DNA from: Leifsonia sp. 466MF
GTDB taxonomy: Bacteria > Actinomycetota > Actinomycetes > Actinomycetales > Microbacteriaceae
Direction: 5' to 3'
Length of the DNA stretch: 64,000 nt
Assembly (NCBI RefSeq): GCF_900100265.1
Contig: NZ_LT629696.1
Span: 2,666,001 to 2,730,000 of the forward strand
Of the stretch, positions 8,545-17,909 are shown piece by piece. The position numbers and the translations under genes were made by a program. Each line of letters starts with the position of its first letter. Positions within the stretch are counted from its first letter, which is position 1. Under the pieces are notes generated by a model. The model was not told the DNA's origin, searched no databases, and saw nothing but the letters and a program-made list of their open reading frames with translations.

Positions 8545-9587
8545 TGGCCGCGCTGCGGGTCGGCGTCGTCGGCCTCGGGGTGATGGGATCGCACCACGCG
8601 CGCGTGGTCCGCGAGTTGGACGGCGTCGAGCTCGCCGGCGTGGTGGAGACGGCCCCCGAGCGCGCCGCCTCCATCGACGCCCCGGTCTACCGTTCCGTCG
8701 CCGAGCTCATCGAGGCGGGCGTCGACGCCGCCGTCGTCGCCGTGCCGACCACGCTGCACGAGTCGACGGCACTCGAGCTCGCCGATGCCGGCGTCCACGC
8801 CCTCGTCGAGAAGCCGATCGCCGCCGATCTGGATGAAGCACGCCGGATGGCCGACGCCTTCCGCCGGAACGGTCTCGTCGGAGCGGTCGGACACATCGAG
8901 CGGTTCAACCCGGCCCTGCAGAACCTGCGGAGCCGCGTCGAGGCCGGCGAGCTGGGCTCGGTGTACCAGATCGCCACGCGCCGACAGGGACCGTTCCCGA
9001 TCCGCATCGCCGACGTCGGCGTCATCAAAGACCTCGCGACGCACGACATCGACCTCACCTCCTGGCTGGCGCAGAGTCCCTTCCGGGCCGTGCACGCCAA
9101 CACCTCCCGCCGGAGCGGCCGACCGCACGAGGACATGGTCGCCTTCAACGGCCGCCTCGACGACGGGATCATCACCAACCACCTGGTGAACTGGCTGTCG
9201 CCGATGAAGGAGCGCATCACGGTCGTCACCGGCGAGCGCGGCGCGTTCGTCGCCGACACGCTCAGCGGCGATCTGACCTACTACGAGAACGGCACCGACG
9301 CGACCGAATGGGACGCCGTCTCTAATTTCCGTGGGGTCGCCGAGGGATCCGTCATCAGGTTCGCGCTGAAGAAGCGCGAGCCGCTGCGCATCGAGCACGA
9401 AGCCTTCCGCGATGCCATCCTCCACGGCCGACCCGGCATCGTGACGATGGACGAGGGTCTCACCACGCTCGCGGTAGCCGAGGCCGTGATGCGGTCCGCC
9501 GACGAGCAGCGGGAGGTGGAGATCGACCCGGAGACTCTGCCCAGCGCTCTCGCCGGCCGCCTCGCCGGGAACGGCACGACACGATGA
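8544..9587 (+). CDS. Gfo/Idh/MocA family NAD(P)-dependent sugar oxidoreductase (WbpB-like)
   Basis: The 347-residue protein has an N-terminal Rossmann fold (LRVGVVGLGVMGSHHARVV) and the family EKP signature (E89-K90-P91), followed by GHIERFNP and KDLATHDIDLTSWL, where Lys and His are the usual catalytic or substrate-binding positions. In a WbpB-type reaction it would oxidise C3 of a UDP-GlcNAc-uronate to give the keto substrate of the aminotransferase encoded just upstream. The start overlaps the aminotransferase stop by one base and the stop overlaps the DUF2142 gene by four. No UDP-GlcNAc 6-dehydrogenase (WbpA) is in the window, so the uronate precursor must come from elsewhere or the substrate differs. 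Confidence 0.9.
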   Translation: MAALRVGVVGLGVMGSHHARVVRELDGVELAGVVETAPERAASIDAPVYRSVAELIEAGVDAAVVAVPTTLHESTALELADAGVHALVEKPIAADLDEARRMADAFRRNGLVGAVGHIERFNPALQNLRSRVEAGELGSVYQIATRRQGPFPIRIADVGVIKDLATHDIDLTSWLAQSPFRAVHANTSRRSGRPHEDMVAFNGRLDDGIITNHLVNWLSPMKERITVVTGERGAFVADTLSGDLTYYENGTDATEWDAVSNFRGVAEGSVIRFALKKREPLRIEHEAFRDAILHGRPGIVTMDEGLTTLAVAEAVMRSADEQREVEIDPETLPSALAGRLAGNGTTR

Positions 9588-11095
9588 GGCCGGCGTGGAG
9601 GCCGTGGCGGATCGTCGTCGCAGCGCTCATCCCCGTCGCACTTCTGATGAGCCTCGTCAGCTGGGCATTCGCTTCGCCCGTCGGTGCAGCGCCCGACGAC
9701 GACTACCATCTGGCGAGCATCTGGTGCGCCCAGGGCGACCGCCCGGGGCTCTGCGAGCCGGGAGCGGACGCGAACGAGCGCTCGGTTCCGCGCGGGACCG
9801 TTCTGGCGTCGCTCTGCTACGCGCATCACTCCGAGATCCCGGGCGACTGCCCCGTGGCGAAGTCCGATGAGCTGGTCACCACCGACCGCGGCAACTTCAA
9901 CGATCACGGCTACCCGCCGATCTACTACGCCGTCATGAGCGTCTTCGCCTCGACGCATGAGGCCACGGCCGTCCTGACGATCCGCATCTTCAATGCGTTC
10001 CTGTACGTCGCGATGCTCACCGCGCTTTTTCTCCTGCTCCCGGCACGGCGGCGCGGTCTCCTCGTGTGGTCGGCTCTTGCCACGCTGATCCCTCTGGGGT
10101 TCTTCCTCATCGCCAGCACGAACCCCAGTGGATGGGCGATCACATCGGCGACGACGCTCTGGCTCGCCCTCCTGGGCTACTTCGAGGTGAGGGGGCTCGG
10201 CAGACGGATCGGACTGGGGGTGCTCGCCACGGTCAGCGTGCTGATGGGCGCAGGCGCCCGGGCGGATGCTGCCACCTACGGTGTCCTCGCGATGATCCTG
10301 GTCGTCGTCCTGAAGGCGGAACGCACCCGGGCGTTCTGGCTGCGCACAATCCTGCCGGCCGCCCTCTCCCTCGTCAGCGTGCTGCTGTACTTCAGCGCTT
10401 CGCAGGGCGGGATCGTCACGCGGGCCACGACCGCGCTCTCCCCCTACGACTTCGTCTGGCTGCTGTGGAAGGACCTGCTCGACCTCCCCTGGTTCTATGT
10501 GGGGGCGTTCGGCTACGCGCCGCTGGGGTGGCTGGACACCTTCATGCCGGTGACCGTCTGGGGCACGATCTCGCTGGTGGTCTGCGGTCTCATCTTCTGG
10601 GGCATCGGGCGGATGACCCGCCGAAAGCTCTGGGCAGTGGGGATCGCGGCATTCGCCCTGGTGTTCGTGCCGATCTACATCCTGATGCACGACCAGATCT
10701 GGGTCGGGACCGGCGTGCAGCCTCGCTACCTCTACCCCCTGCTCATTCTGCTCGTAGGGCTCTGCCTGTACGGACTCAATCGGTTCGACCTCGGTCTCGG
10801 CCGCACTCAGCTGGTCGTCATCGGAGGCCTACTGATCGCGGGCTTCACGATCGCGCTCTACGTCAACATCCACCGCTACACGACCGGGACGGACGTCAAG
10901 ACGCTGAACCTGAACACCAACGTGGCCTGGTGGTGGGACATCCCGCTGCACCCGATGCAGTGGTGGGTGCTCGGTGCCTTCGCCTTCGCCGTCTCGGTCG
11001 CGGCGGCCGTGGTGCTCGGGCTCTCGACCGCGCGCCGCAACGCGCTGCGCGGCTTCCGGTACCGCGCGCTCGAGACCACCGTGGCAGGAGAATAG
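9584..11095 (+). CDS. DUF2142-type polytopic membrane protein
   Basis: A 503-residue integral membrane protein with roughly ten hydrophobic helices. After the first helix it has the acidic extracytoplasmic motif SPVGAAPDDDYHLASIW, and later NDHGYPPIYYAVMSV, a pattern I associate with DUF2142, a family resembling GT-C glycosyltransferases that use polyprenyl-phosphate sugars. A paralogue with the corresponding SPDEPAHIVRA motif begins at 63657 in the second polysaccharide locus. It is fourth in the sugar operon with a 4-base overlap, which supports a role in polymer assembly or modification. Enzymatic function is inferred only. Confidence 0.75.
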   Translation: MRPAWRPWRIVVAALIPVALLMSLVSWAFASPVGAAPDDDYHLASIWCAQGDRPGLCEPGADANERSVPRGTVLASLCYAHHSEIPGDCPVAKSDELVTTDRGNFNDHGYPPIYYAVMSVFASTHEATAVLTIRIFNAFLYVAMLTALFLLLPARRRGLLVWSALATLIPLGFFLIASTNPSGWAITSATTLWLALLGYFEVRGLGRRIGLGVLATVSVLMGAGARADAATYGVLAMILVVVLKAERTRAFWLRTILPAALSLVSVLLYFSASQGGIVTRATTALSPYDFVWLLWKDLLDLPWFYVGAFGYAPLGWLDTFMPVTVWGTISLVVCGLIFWGIGRMTRRKLWAVGIAAFALVFVPIYILMHDQIWVGTGVQPRYLYPLLILLVGLCLYGLNRFDLGLGRTQLVVIGGLLIAGFTIALYVNIHRYTTGTDVKTLNLNTNVAWWWDIPLHPMQWWVLGAFAFAVSVAAAVVLGLSTARRNALRGFRYRALETTVAGE

Positions 11096-11099
11096 ACCC

Positions 11100-11572
11100 A
11101 TGACTGACGCTCGACTCGAGGCCGGCACTCCGGCCCCCGCCTTCACACTCACCGACCAGGACGGTACCACCGTCTCGCTCTCCGACTTCGCCGGCGAGAA
11201 CGTGATCGTGTACTTCTACCCCGCGGCGATGACCCCGGGGTGCACGACGGAGGCCTGCGACTTCCGCGACAACCTGAACTCGCTCAAGTCGGCCGGATAC
11301 CAGGTGATCGGCATCTCGAAGGATGTGCCGGCGAGAAATAAGGAGTTCCAGGAGCAGGAGGGCCTCAACTTCCCGCTGCTGTCCGACGAAGACCTGGCCG
11401 TGCACCGCACGTACGGCGCCTACGGCGAGAAGAAGCTCTACGGCAAGACCGTCGAGGGTGTCATCCGGTCGACGTTCGTCGTCGACCCGGACGGCACGCT
11501 CCGCCTGCCGCTCTACAACGTCAAGGCGACCGGACACGTCGCCTCGCTGCGCAAGAAGCTGGGGATCGACGC

Positions 11573-11576
<4 letters not shown>
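11100..11576 (+). CDS. bcp: Thioredoxin-dependent thiol peroxidase (Bcp-type peroxiredoxin)
   Basis: Cytoplasmic peroxiredoxin that reduces hydrogen peroxide and organic peroxides with electrons from thioredoxin. The 158-residue protein shows the Bcp/PrxQ signature TPGCTTEACDFRD with peroxidatic Cys48 and a candidate resolving Cys53, plus FPLLSDEDLAVHRTYGAYG and STFVVDPDGTLR. The reading frame is open upstream, but the ATG at 11100 is preceded by AGGAG inside the end of the DUF2142 gene, so that start is preferred. It sits 4 bases after the polysaccharide operon and may be read through from it. Its end overlaps the convergent ABC ATPase gene by four bases. Confidence 0.93.
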
Positions 11577-12333
<757 letters not shown>

Positions 12334-12337
<4 letters not shown>

Positions 12338-13149
12338 GGCAGCTCCAGCGCGGAATCGAGCTCGCGGGCGCTGCGCACGAGTTCGGCGGTGTACGGGTCG
12401 TGCGGGTCGGACAGCAGGCCGTCGATCGCACCCTCCTCGACGACGCGACCCTGACGCAGCACGAGCGCCCGCTGCGCCATACGGGAAACGACGGCGAGGT
12501 CGTGGCTGACGAACAGGAGCGCCATCCCGCGTTCTGCAACCAAGCGTTCGAGCAGCGCCAGCACGTCTGCCTGGACAGTCACATCGAGCGCCGTCGTCGG
12601 CTCGTCGGCGATCAGCAGCTGCGACCGGCAGGCGAGGGCCGCGGCGATCGCGACGCGCTGCCGCTGACCCCCGGAGATCTCCCAGGAGTAGGCGTGCGCG
12701 ATGCGCCCCGGTTCGGGGAGGCCCACTTCGGCGAGCGCGTCATGCACCGCCCGACGCAGGGCATCGCCGCGCAGCCCGAGGTGCCGGCGGAGCGGCTCGG
12801 CCACCTGGCGCCCGAGACGCATCAGCGGGTCGAGGGCGGTCATCGGCTCCTGGAAGACGGTCGACGCCGCCCGGCCGCGCAGCGCGACGAGCTCGCGCTC
12901 CCGCGCGCCGATGACCGGCACGCCGTCGAGCAGGACGCTGCCGGTCGCGTGCAGTCCTTCGGGCAGTAGACCGGTGAGGGCGAACGATGTCAGCGACTTG
13001 CCCGAGCCGGACTCGCCGATCAGGCTGAGCCGCTCCCCCGCGTCGAGACGGAACGACACGTCGCGTACGAGCACGTCGCCGTCCCGTGTCGCGATGCTCA
13101 GGCCGTCGACCTCGAGGAGGCCGCGCGCCGCACTGTTGTGGGTGGTCAT
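12334..13149 (-). CDS. Peptide/nickel-type ABC transporter ATP-binding protein (first ATPase)
   Basis: First ATPase of the Opp/Dpp-type importer. The 271-residue product has Walker A IGESGSGKSLT, signature WEISGGQRQRVAIAAALAC, Walker B LLIADEPTTALDV and LLFVSHD. It would pair with the product of the next gene to form the nucleotide-binding dimer beneath the two permeases. The ATG at 13149 overlaps the permease stop by 4 bases, and its own stop overlaps the next ATPase, so all four membrane-complex genes are translationally coupled. The C-terminal oligopeptide extension is reduced here too. Confidence 0.92.
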
Positions 13150-14021
13150 CGCGACCTCCTGCGGGTCGGGTCGGCCACATCCCGAAGACCGTCAGCCACC
13201 AGGTTGACGCCGATCACGAGCACGACCAGGGCAACGCCAGGGGCGATCGCACCGGCAGGAGCCGTGGACACCGTCCCCTGAGCCTCCTGCAGCAGGCGCC
13301 CCCAGGAGGCGTTGGGAGGCGGCGCCCCGAGCCCCAAGTACGAGAGGCTCGCCTCGGCGAGCACGGCCACTCCGAACTGCAGCGCGAGGTTCACGCTGAG
13401 CGTCGGCCAGATGTTCGGCAGGATGTGCCGTGCGATGATCCCCGGCCACGAGGTGCCGGAGGTGCGCGCGGCCGTGACGTACTGCTGCGACAGCACCCGC
13501 TTGGCGAGTACACGCGTCAGCCGGGCGACGACCGCCGACATGGCGAGCCCGATCGCGACGATGGCCGTGCCGAGCGACGCCCCCTGGGCGGCCACGATCA
13601 GCATCGCCAGGAGCAATGTGGGGAAGGCGATCAGGATGTCGAGCACGGCCGACAGCGTGTCGTCCAGCCATTTGGTCGCGAACGCGGCGAGCAGGCCGAG
13701 GGTTCCGCCCACCACCGCACCGATCGCGACGGAACCGAGGCCGACGGCCAAGGCGATGCGCGCCCCGATCATCAGCTGGGTCACCAGGTCGCGCCCGAAC
13801 CGGTCCGTTCCCAGCCAGTGCGCCGCGCTCGGCTGCTCGAGCCGCGTGCCGGAGGTGTCGGACTGTGCGTACGGCAGCCAGAAGAACGACACGACGGCGA
13901 CGATCACCACCAGGCCGACCAGGACGAGCCCGATGCCGAGCGTCAGCGAACGGCGGGCGCGGCGCCGCCCCCGCGCTTCTGGTGCGGCCGCCTCGGCCGC
14001 CTGCTCGACGATCGCGCTCAT
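13146..14021 (-). CDS. Peptide/nickel-type ABC transporter permease (DppC-like)
   Basis: Inner-membrane permease of the Opp/Dpp-type importer. From the ATG at 14021 the product is 291 residues, beginning with a basic cytoplasmic tail and a first helix (LTLGIGLVLVGLVVIVAVVS). HWLGTDRFGRDLVTQLMIGAR is the DppC-type N-terminal signature, and the EAA loop is seen as VLAKRVLSQQYVTAARTSG. An extended reading frame upstream to 14297 lies over the other permease and was rejected in favour of the ATGA overlap at 14018-14021. Confidence 0.92.
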   Translation of the reverse strand: MSAIVEQAAEAAAPEARGRRRARRSLTLGIGLVLVGLVVIVAVVSFFWLPYAQSDTSGTRLEQPSAAHWLGTDRFGRDLVTQLMIGARIALAVGLGSVAIGAVVGGTLGLLAAFATKWLDDTLSAVLDILIAFPTLLLAMLIVAAQGASLGTAIVAIGLAMSAVVARLTRVLAKRVLSQQYVTAARTSGTSWPGIIARHILPNIWPTLSVNLALQFGVAVLAEASLSYLGLGAPPPNASWGRLLQEAQGTVSTAPAGAIAPGVALVVLVIGVNLVADGLRDVADPTRRRSR

Positions 14022-14980
14022 GTGTTCCCCGAGATGCTGCGACGGAGGCGCGGGTCGACGAGCCGCTGTGCGATGTCGGCGAGGAAGCCGACGATCAGCA
14101 CGAGCAGCGTCGAGACGAACAGGATGCCCTGGATGTTCGGGTAGTCGTGCTGCTCGATGGCCTTCAGCAGCATGCTGCCGAGCCCGGGCAGGGTGAAGAC
14201 GCTCTCGACGACGACCGCTCCGAGGAACGTCGTGGCGAGCTCGATCCCCAGCACGGAGATCACGGGCACAGCGCCATTGCGCAGACCGTGGCGCCACATC
14301 GCTCCCGCGAAACCCGACCCCAGTGCGCGGGCGTTGCGCAGATAGTCGCTGCCGATCACATCCAGCGTCGCGCTCCGAACATAACGGGAGATGGAGGCGC
14401 TCATCACGATCGCGATCGTCACGACCGGCAGGGCGAGAGAGGTCAGGGCCTCGGCCGGATCGGACCAGTCGTCACGCGGGAATCCGCCGGACGGGAACCA
14501 CCCGAGGGTGATCGCGAAGACATCGACCAGCAGGATGCCCACCCAGAACACGGGCACGGCGATGCCCAGCTGAGAGAACGCGGACAGCAGGACGCCGTAC
14601 CAGCGGTCGGCCTTCCACGCCGCGACGAAGCCGATCGGCAGCGCGAGCACGAGCGCCAGGACGAACGAGAGGAGCGTCAGCGGGATGGTCACGGACAGCC
14701 GCGCGGCGATCTCGGGGCCGACGGGCAGCGAGCTGATGAACGACTCGCCGAGATCGAGCGACACCAGGCTGCCGAACCACGAGAAGAACTGCTGCAGCAA
14801 CGGCTGATCGCTGCCGACCTGGTGCTGCGCGGCTGCGATCTGCTCCTTCGTCGCTCCGACGGAGAGCAGCGCGTTCGACGGGTCGCCCGGCAGCACACGG
14901 AGCAGGAAGAACAGCACGACCATGGCCAGCAGCAGCGACACCACGAGGAACGCGGTGCGACGCAGGAGGTAGAGAGCCAT
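14018..14980 (-). CDS. Peptide/nickel-type ABC transporter permease (DppB-like)
   Basis: The 320-residue inner-membrane permease starts MALYLLRRTAFLVVSLLLAM, the usual DppB opening, followed by LRVLPGDPSNALL, DLGESFISSLPV and the EAA loop VRSATLDVIGSDYLRNARALG. It forms a heterodimer with the DppC-like permease. It lies 86 bases downstream of the binding-protein gene; that gap holds a strong hairpin (14997-15030), which may set the ratio of binding protein to membrane complex. Confidence 0.93.
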   Translation of the reverse strand: MALYLLRRTAFLVVSLLLAMVVLFFLLRVLPGDPSNALLSVGATKEQIAAAQHQVGSDQPLLQQFFSWFGSLVSLDLGESFISSLPVGPEIAARLSVTIPLTLLSFVLALVLALPIGFVAAWKADRWYGVLLSAFSQLGIAVPVFWVGILLVDVFAITLGWFPSGGFPRDDWSDPAEALTSLALPVVTIAIVMSASISRYVRSATLDVIGSDYLRNARALGSGFAGAMWRHGLRNGAVPVISVLGIELATTFLGAVVVESVFTLPGLGSMLLKAIEQHDYPNIQGILFVSTLLVLIVGFLADIAQRLVDPRLRRSISGNT

Positions 14981-14996
14981 GGTGGTTTTCAGCGTA

Positions 14997-15030
14997 GATG
15001 CTCGGGGAGCCGGTCGGCTCCCCGAGCATC
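14997..15030 (-). terminator. Perfect 15-bp stem-loop between binding protein and permease genes
   Basis: GATGCTCGGGGAGCC and its exact complement GGCTCCCCGAGCATC flank a 4-base loop. Read on the minus strand it follows the binding-protein stop and precedes the permease start, and it has no T-run. It therefore looks more like an attenuating or mRNA-stabilising hairpin than a full terminator, as is common after solute-binding-protein genes. Confidence 0.7.
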
Positions 15031-15066
15031 AGGGTTGTGGAAGAGCGGTCCTTGTGGAGAACCGGC

Positions 15067-16563
15067 CTACTTCTTGACGATGTCGTACGCGAAGAACTGC
15101 GAGTTCAGTCCGTTGACCGGGTAGCCGCTCACGTCGCTGTCAGCGACGACGATCTGCGGGTACAGGTACAGCCAGGCGCTGGCCGCATCCTTCGCGATCT
15201 GCTCGTTGACCAGCTTCAGCTTGGCGGTCTGATCTGCCGTCGTGCTCGCCTGCTCGGCCTCGTTCACCCAGGCGGTCACCTGCGGGTTGTCGTAGCCCCA
15301 GTAGAAGTCCGGGTTTCCGTACCAGACCACATCGCGGTCGTTGACGTGCTCCTGCAGCGTCGCGGTGAAGTCGTGGTTCTTGAACACCTTCGTGTACCAC
15401 TCGTCCGCCGAGATGGAGTTGATGTTCACAGTGATGCCGACCTTCGCCAGCTCGCTCTTCAGGAACTCGGCGACCGCGGGGTGCGGGTCGTACGTGGGCG
15501 TGTCGAGCGTGAAGGTGAACCCGTTCGCGAGACCGGCCTCGGCCAGCTCCTTCTTGGCGAGGTTCACGTCGTACGGGTTGACCTTCGTGAGGTCCTCGTA
15601 CCAGGGGTCGCTCGGCGGCACCATCGAGCCGATCAACGTCCCGTAGTCGCCCCAGATCGAGTTGAGCAGCTTCTTGGTGTCGATCGCCGAGTAGACCGCC
15701 TTCCGGACCTCGACGTTGTTGAAGGGGGCCACCTTGTCGTTGAACGCCAGGAGCTCCTTGGTCGTCGACTTGCCGTCGGAGATCGTGTAGTCCTTGTTTC
15801 CCTTGAAGGTGCTGAGGGCGTCGGGGCTCTGGATGCTCGTCACGATGTCGACCTGCTTGGTCTGGAGCGCGTTCGACAGGGCCGAGGCGTCGGTGAAGTA
15901 GTCGAACTCCACCTCCTTGTTCTTCGCCTTGTCGCCCCAGTAGCCGCTCCAGCGCTCGAGGCTGAGCGAGCTGCCGCGCTTCCAGGTGCCCAGCGTGTAC
16001 GGGCCGGTGCCGTCCTCCGCGGTCTTGTAATTCGAGGTGCCCGGGCCGTAGATCCACACGTAGCTGAGGTTGTAGGGCAGCGAGATGGACCGCGAGGACA
16101 GGGTGATGGTCACCGTCTTGTCGTCCGGGGTGTCGATGCTCTTGATGACCTCGAGCTGCGACTTGCGCGCCGACTGCGAGTCGTCGGACGTGACGCGCTC
16201 GATGCTGCGCTTCACGTCGGCGCTGGTGAGCGGCTTGCCGGAGTGGAACTTCACCCCGTCACGCAGGGTGAACGTGTACGTGAGGCCGTCGGCGCTCGTG
16301 GTGTACTTCGTCGCGAGCAGCGGCTCCACCTTGCCCTCGTCGGTGAGCTTGAACAGCCCCTCGTAGACGTTGCCGTTGAGCGCCTCGGTGACGCCCTGGC
16401 CGCCTCCGGCGGTGTTGTCGAGGTTGACCGGCTCGTAGAGCGAGCCGATCGCGATGGTCGCGCCGTCACCGCCGGCGGACGACGAGCCGCCCGCGCAGCC
16501 CGCGAGCGTCAAGGCCGACGCCAGGCCGATCGCGAGCGCAGCGAACAAGGGGGTCTTTCTCAC
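15067..16563 (-). CDS. ABC transporter substrate-binding lipoprotein, family 5 (peptide/nickel type)
   Basis: Extracytoplasmic binding protein feeding the Dpp-type importer encoded downstream. From GTG 16563 the product is 498 residues with a lipoprotein signal (FAALAIGLASALTLAGC, lipidated Cys23). Family 5 features follow: SLYEPVNLDN near the mature N-terminus, KYTTSADGLTYTFTLRDGVKFHSGKPLTSADV, and the FNDKVAPFNNVEVRKAVYSA segment. GGAGAA lies 7 bases before the GTG, which supports that start over the longer upstream frame. It is the first transporter gene. The ligand is unknown; peptides are the default guess for the family. Confidence 0.93.
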   Translation of the reverse strand: MRKTPLFAALAIGLASALTLAGCAGGSSSAGGDGATIAIGSLYEPVNLDNTAGGGQGVTEALNGNVYEGLFKLTDEGKVEPLLATKYTTSADGLTYTFTLRDGVKFHSGKPLTSADVKRSIERVTSDDSQSARKSQLEVIKSIDTPDDKTVTITLSSRSISLPYNLSYVWIYGPGTSNYKTAEDGTGPYTLGTWKRGSSLSLERWSGYWGDKAKNKEVEFDYFTDASALSNALQTKQVDIVTSIQSPDALSTFKGNKDYTISDGKSTTKELLAFNDKVAPFNNVEVRKAVYSAIDTKKLLNSIWGDYGTLIGSMVPPSDPWYEDLTKVNPYDVNLAKKELAEAGLANGFTFTLDTPTYDPHPAVAEFLKSELAKVGITVNINSISADEWYTKVFKNHDFTATLQEHVNDRDVVWYGNPDFYWGYDNPQVTAWVNEAEQASTTADQTAKLKLVNEQIAKDAASAWLYLYPQIVVADSDVSGYPVNGLNSQFFAYDIVKK

Positions 16564-16592
16564 GGTGGTTCTCCAGTGTGTGGGGGGGTGGA

Positions 16593-16624
16593 TGCTTCGG
16601 TGCTTCGGTGCTTCGGTGCTTCGG
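16593..16624. repeat. Four perfect tandem copies of an 8-bp unit
   Basis: TGCTTCGG occurs four times head to tail with no mismatch, between the DUF1684 stop and the binding-protein start. On the transcribed minus strand it reads CCGAAGCA. Being non-coding and perfect, it is likely to vary in copy number by replication slippage and would change the length of the binding-protein leader. Confidence 0.9.
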
Positions 16625-16637
16625 GCGCGCGGCCCGC

Positions 16638-17399
16638 TCAGTGGTGCGCGCCGCCGCGGAAGGCCACGCGCTTCTCCCCCGCGGTGACCGCGACGGGGAA
16701 GCGGTTGTTGCGCGGCGGCAGCGGACAGTTGTACTGGTCCGAGAACCCGCACGGCGGCACGAAGGCGCGGTTGAAGTCGAGGACGACGTGGTCATCGACG
16801 TGCTCGACGAAGAGGAAGCGGCCGGACGCGTAGGTCCCGTCCTCCCCCTCGGCGCCGTTGGTCGGGTCGCCGAACACCAGGAGCAGCGTCCCGTCGTCGT
16901 CGAAGGCGCTCAACGTGTACGCGACGCCGTCCCGTTCGAACGTGATGTCGCCAGGCACCACCAGCTCGCGGGTCAGCCCGTTGTCACGGATGTGCTCGAA
17001 CGGAATGGTGCGGTCGTCGCTGACGGGCGTGAACGTCGCCTCGATGACCCAGCTGGGGTCGAAGGGGAAGACCTCGATGGTCTCGAAGTCTTGGATGGCT
17101 GGGGATGCCGCATCCCAGAGCCGGATGCCGCGCTCGACCTCTCCGGTCTCCAGGCTGCGGCGCGTGAGCTCTGTAGCGGTGACCGTCGCCGGGTGGCCGG
17201 CCAGGGCCTCCCCCGGAGTCGTGGTGTCGCCCTCCTGCAGCCACCGCGTCTCGATCAGAGCGAGGTTGCCGGTGGGCGCCGTCACGCTGCTCAGGCGGTT
17301 CGCACGCCAGGCGTCCCAGCCTGCGCGGGCGCGCTCGATGGTCGCGGAGGAAGCGGAGGTCTGTGTGGAGATATCAGTCACGATGCCGGACATAACCAT
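16638..17399 (-). CDS. DUF1684 domain protein
   Basis: A soluble protein of 253 residues (no signal peptide or membrane helix) with the DUF1684 hallmarks: RWLQEGDTTTPGEALAGHPATV early, EVFPFDPSWVIEATFTP in the middle, RFLFVEHVDDHVVLDFNRAF and PPCGFSDQYNCPLPPRNNRF near the end. The function of the family is not established. Two starts are possible, ATG 17399 (GGAG six bases upstream, preferred) and ATG 17393. It lies directly upstream of the peptide-type ABC operon on the same strand, separated by 74 bases that contain the tandem repeat, so co-transcription is plausible. Confidence 0.82.
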   Translation of the reverse strand: MVMSGIVTDISTQTSASSATIERARAGWDAWRANRLSSVTAPTGNLALIETRWLQEGDTTTPGEALAGHPATVTATELTRRSLETGEVERGIRLWDAASPAIQDFETIEVFPFDPSWVIEATFTPVSDDRTIPFEHIRDNGLTRELVVPGDITFERDGVAYTLSAFDDDGTLLLVFGDPTNGAEGEDGTYASGRFLFVEHVDDHVVLDFNRAFVPPCGFSDQYNCPLPPRNNRFPVAVTAGEKRVAFRGGAHH

Positions 17400-17428
17400 C
17401 CGAGTCTCCGCCTTGTTCCCGGTGGACG

Positions 17429-17869
17429 CTATTCGTGTTGCTCCATGTTGCGGGCCGTGGCCCGGACCACCGCCGGGGAGACAGCGAGGACGCCCGCGAC
17501 GACCGCCGGCACCAGGAGCGCCCAGCCGACGTCCGGCCGCGCATAGAACCCCTGGAAGCATCCGATGGCGACGGCGAGCTGGAGGATCTGGATGGTCAGC
17601 GCGGACGCGCGTGCCCAGCTCCGCAGCCGCAGGATGCCGACGAGCGTCGCGATCAGCCAGGCCGCCGCGAGCAGGACGAGGACCGCGATCGCGACCGCGG
17701 ACGGGTACGACTCGGGCTTCTGCGTGAGCAGCTCGTACACCAGCCAGCAGGCGACACCGACCACGAGGACCGTCTCCAGGGCGAGGATGACCGTCAGCAC
17801 CGTGAGGAGGGGTGGACGCGACGGGCGGCGCTCCGTGGCCGCCTCCGGGGCGTTCTGGGGGTCGGGCAC
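17429..17869 (-). CDS. Small four-helix membrane protein, function unknown
   Basis: From GTG 17869 the product is 146 residues, with a short polar N-terminus (PDPQNAPEAATERRPSRPP) and four hydrophobic helices (LTVLTVILALETVLVVGVAC, AVAIAVLVLLAAAWLIATLV, LTIQILQLAVAIGCF and WALLVPAVVAGVLAV). This resembles small uncharacterised actinobacterial membrane proteins often found beside whiB or pdtaS genes. A TTG at 17935 would extend it by 22 residues, but that stretch is A/T-rich and contains promoter-like TTGCGA-N18-GATAAC, so the shorter start is preferred. I do not recognise a function. Confidence 0.6.
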   Translation of the reverse strand: MPDPQNAPEAATERRPSRPPLLTVLTVILALETVLVVGVACWLVYELLTQKPESYPSAVAIAVLVLLAAAWLIATLVGILRLRSWARASALTIQILQLAVAIGCFQGFYARPDVGWALLVPAVVAGVLAVSPAVVRATARNMEQHE

Positions 17870-17909
17870 TATAGCATCCTGACGTTTCCGGCTCGTGTTC
17901 TCAGCGTTA

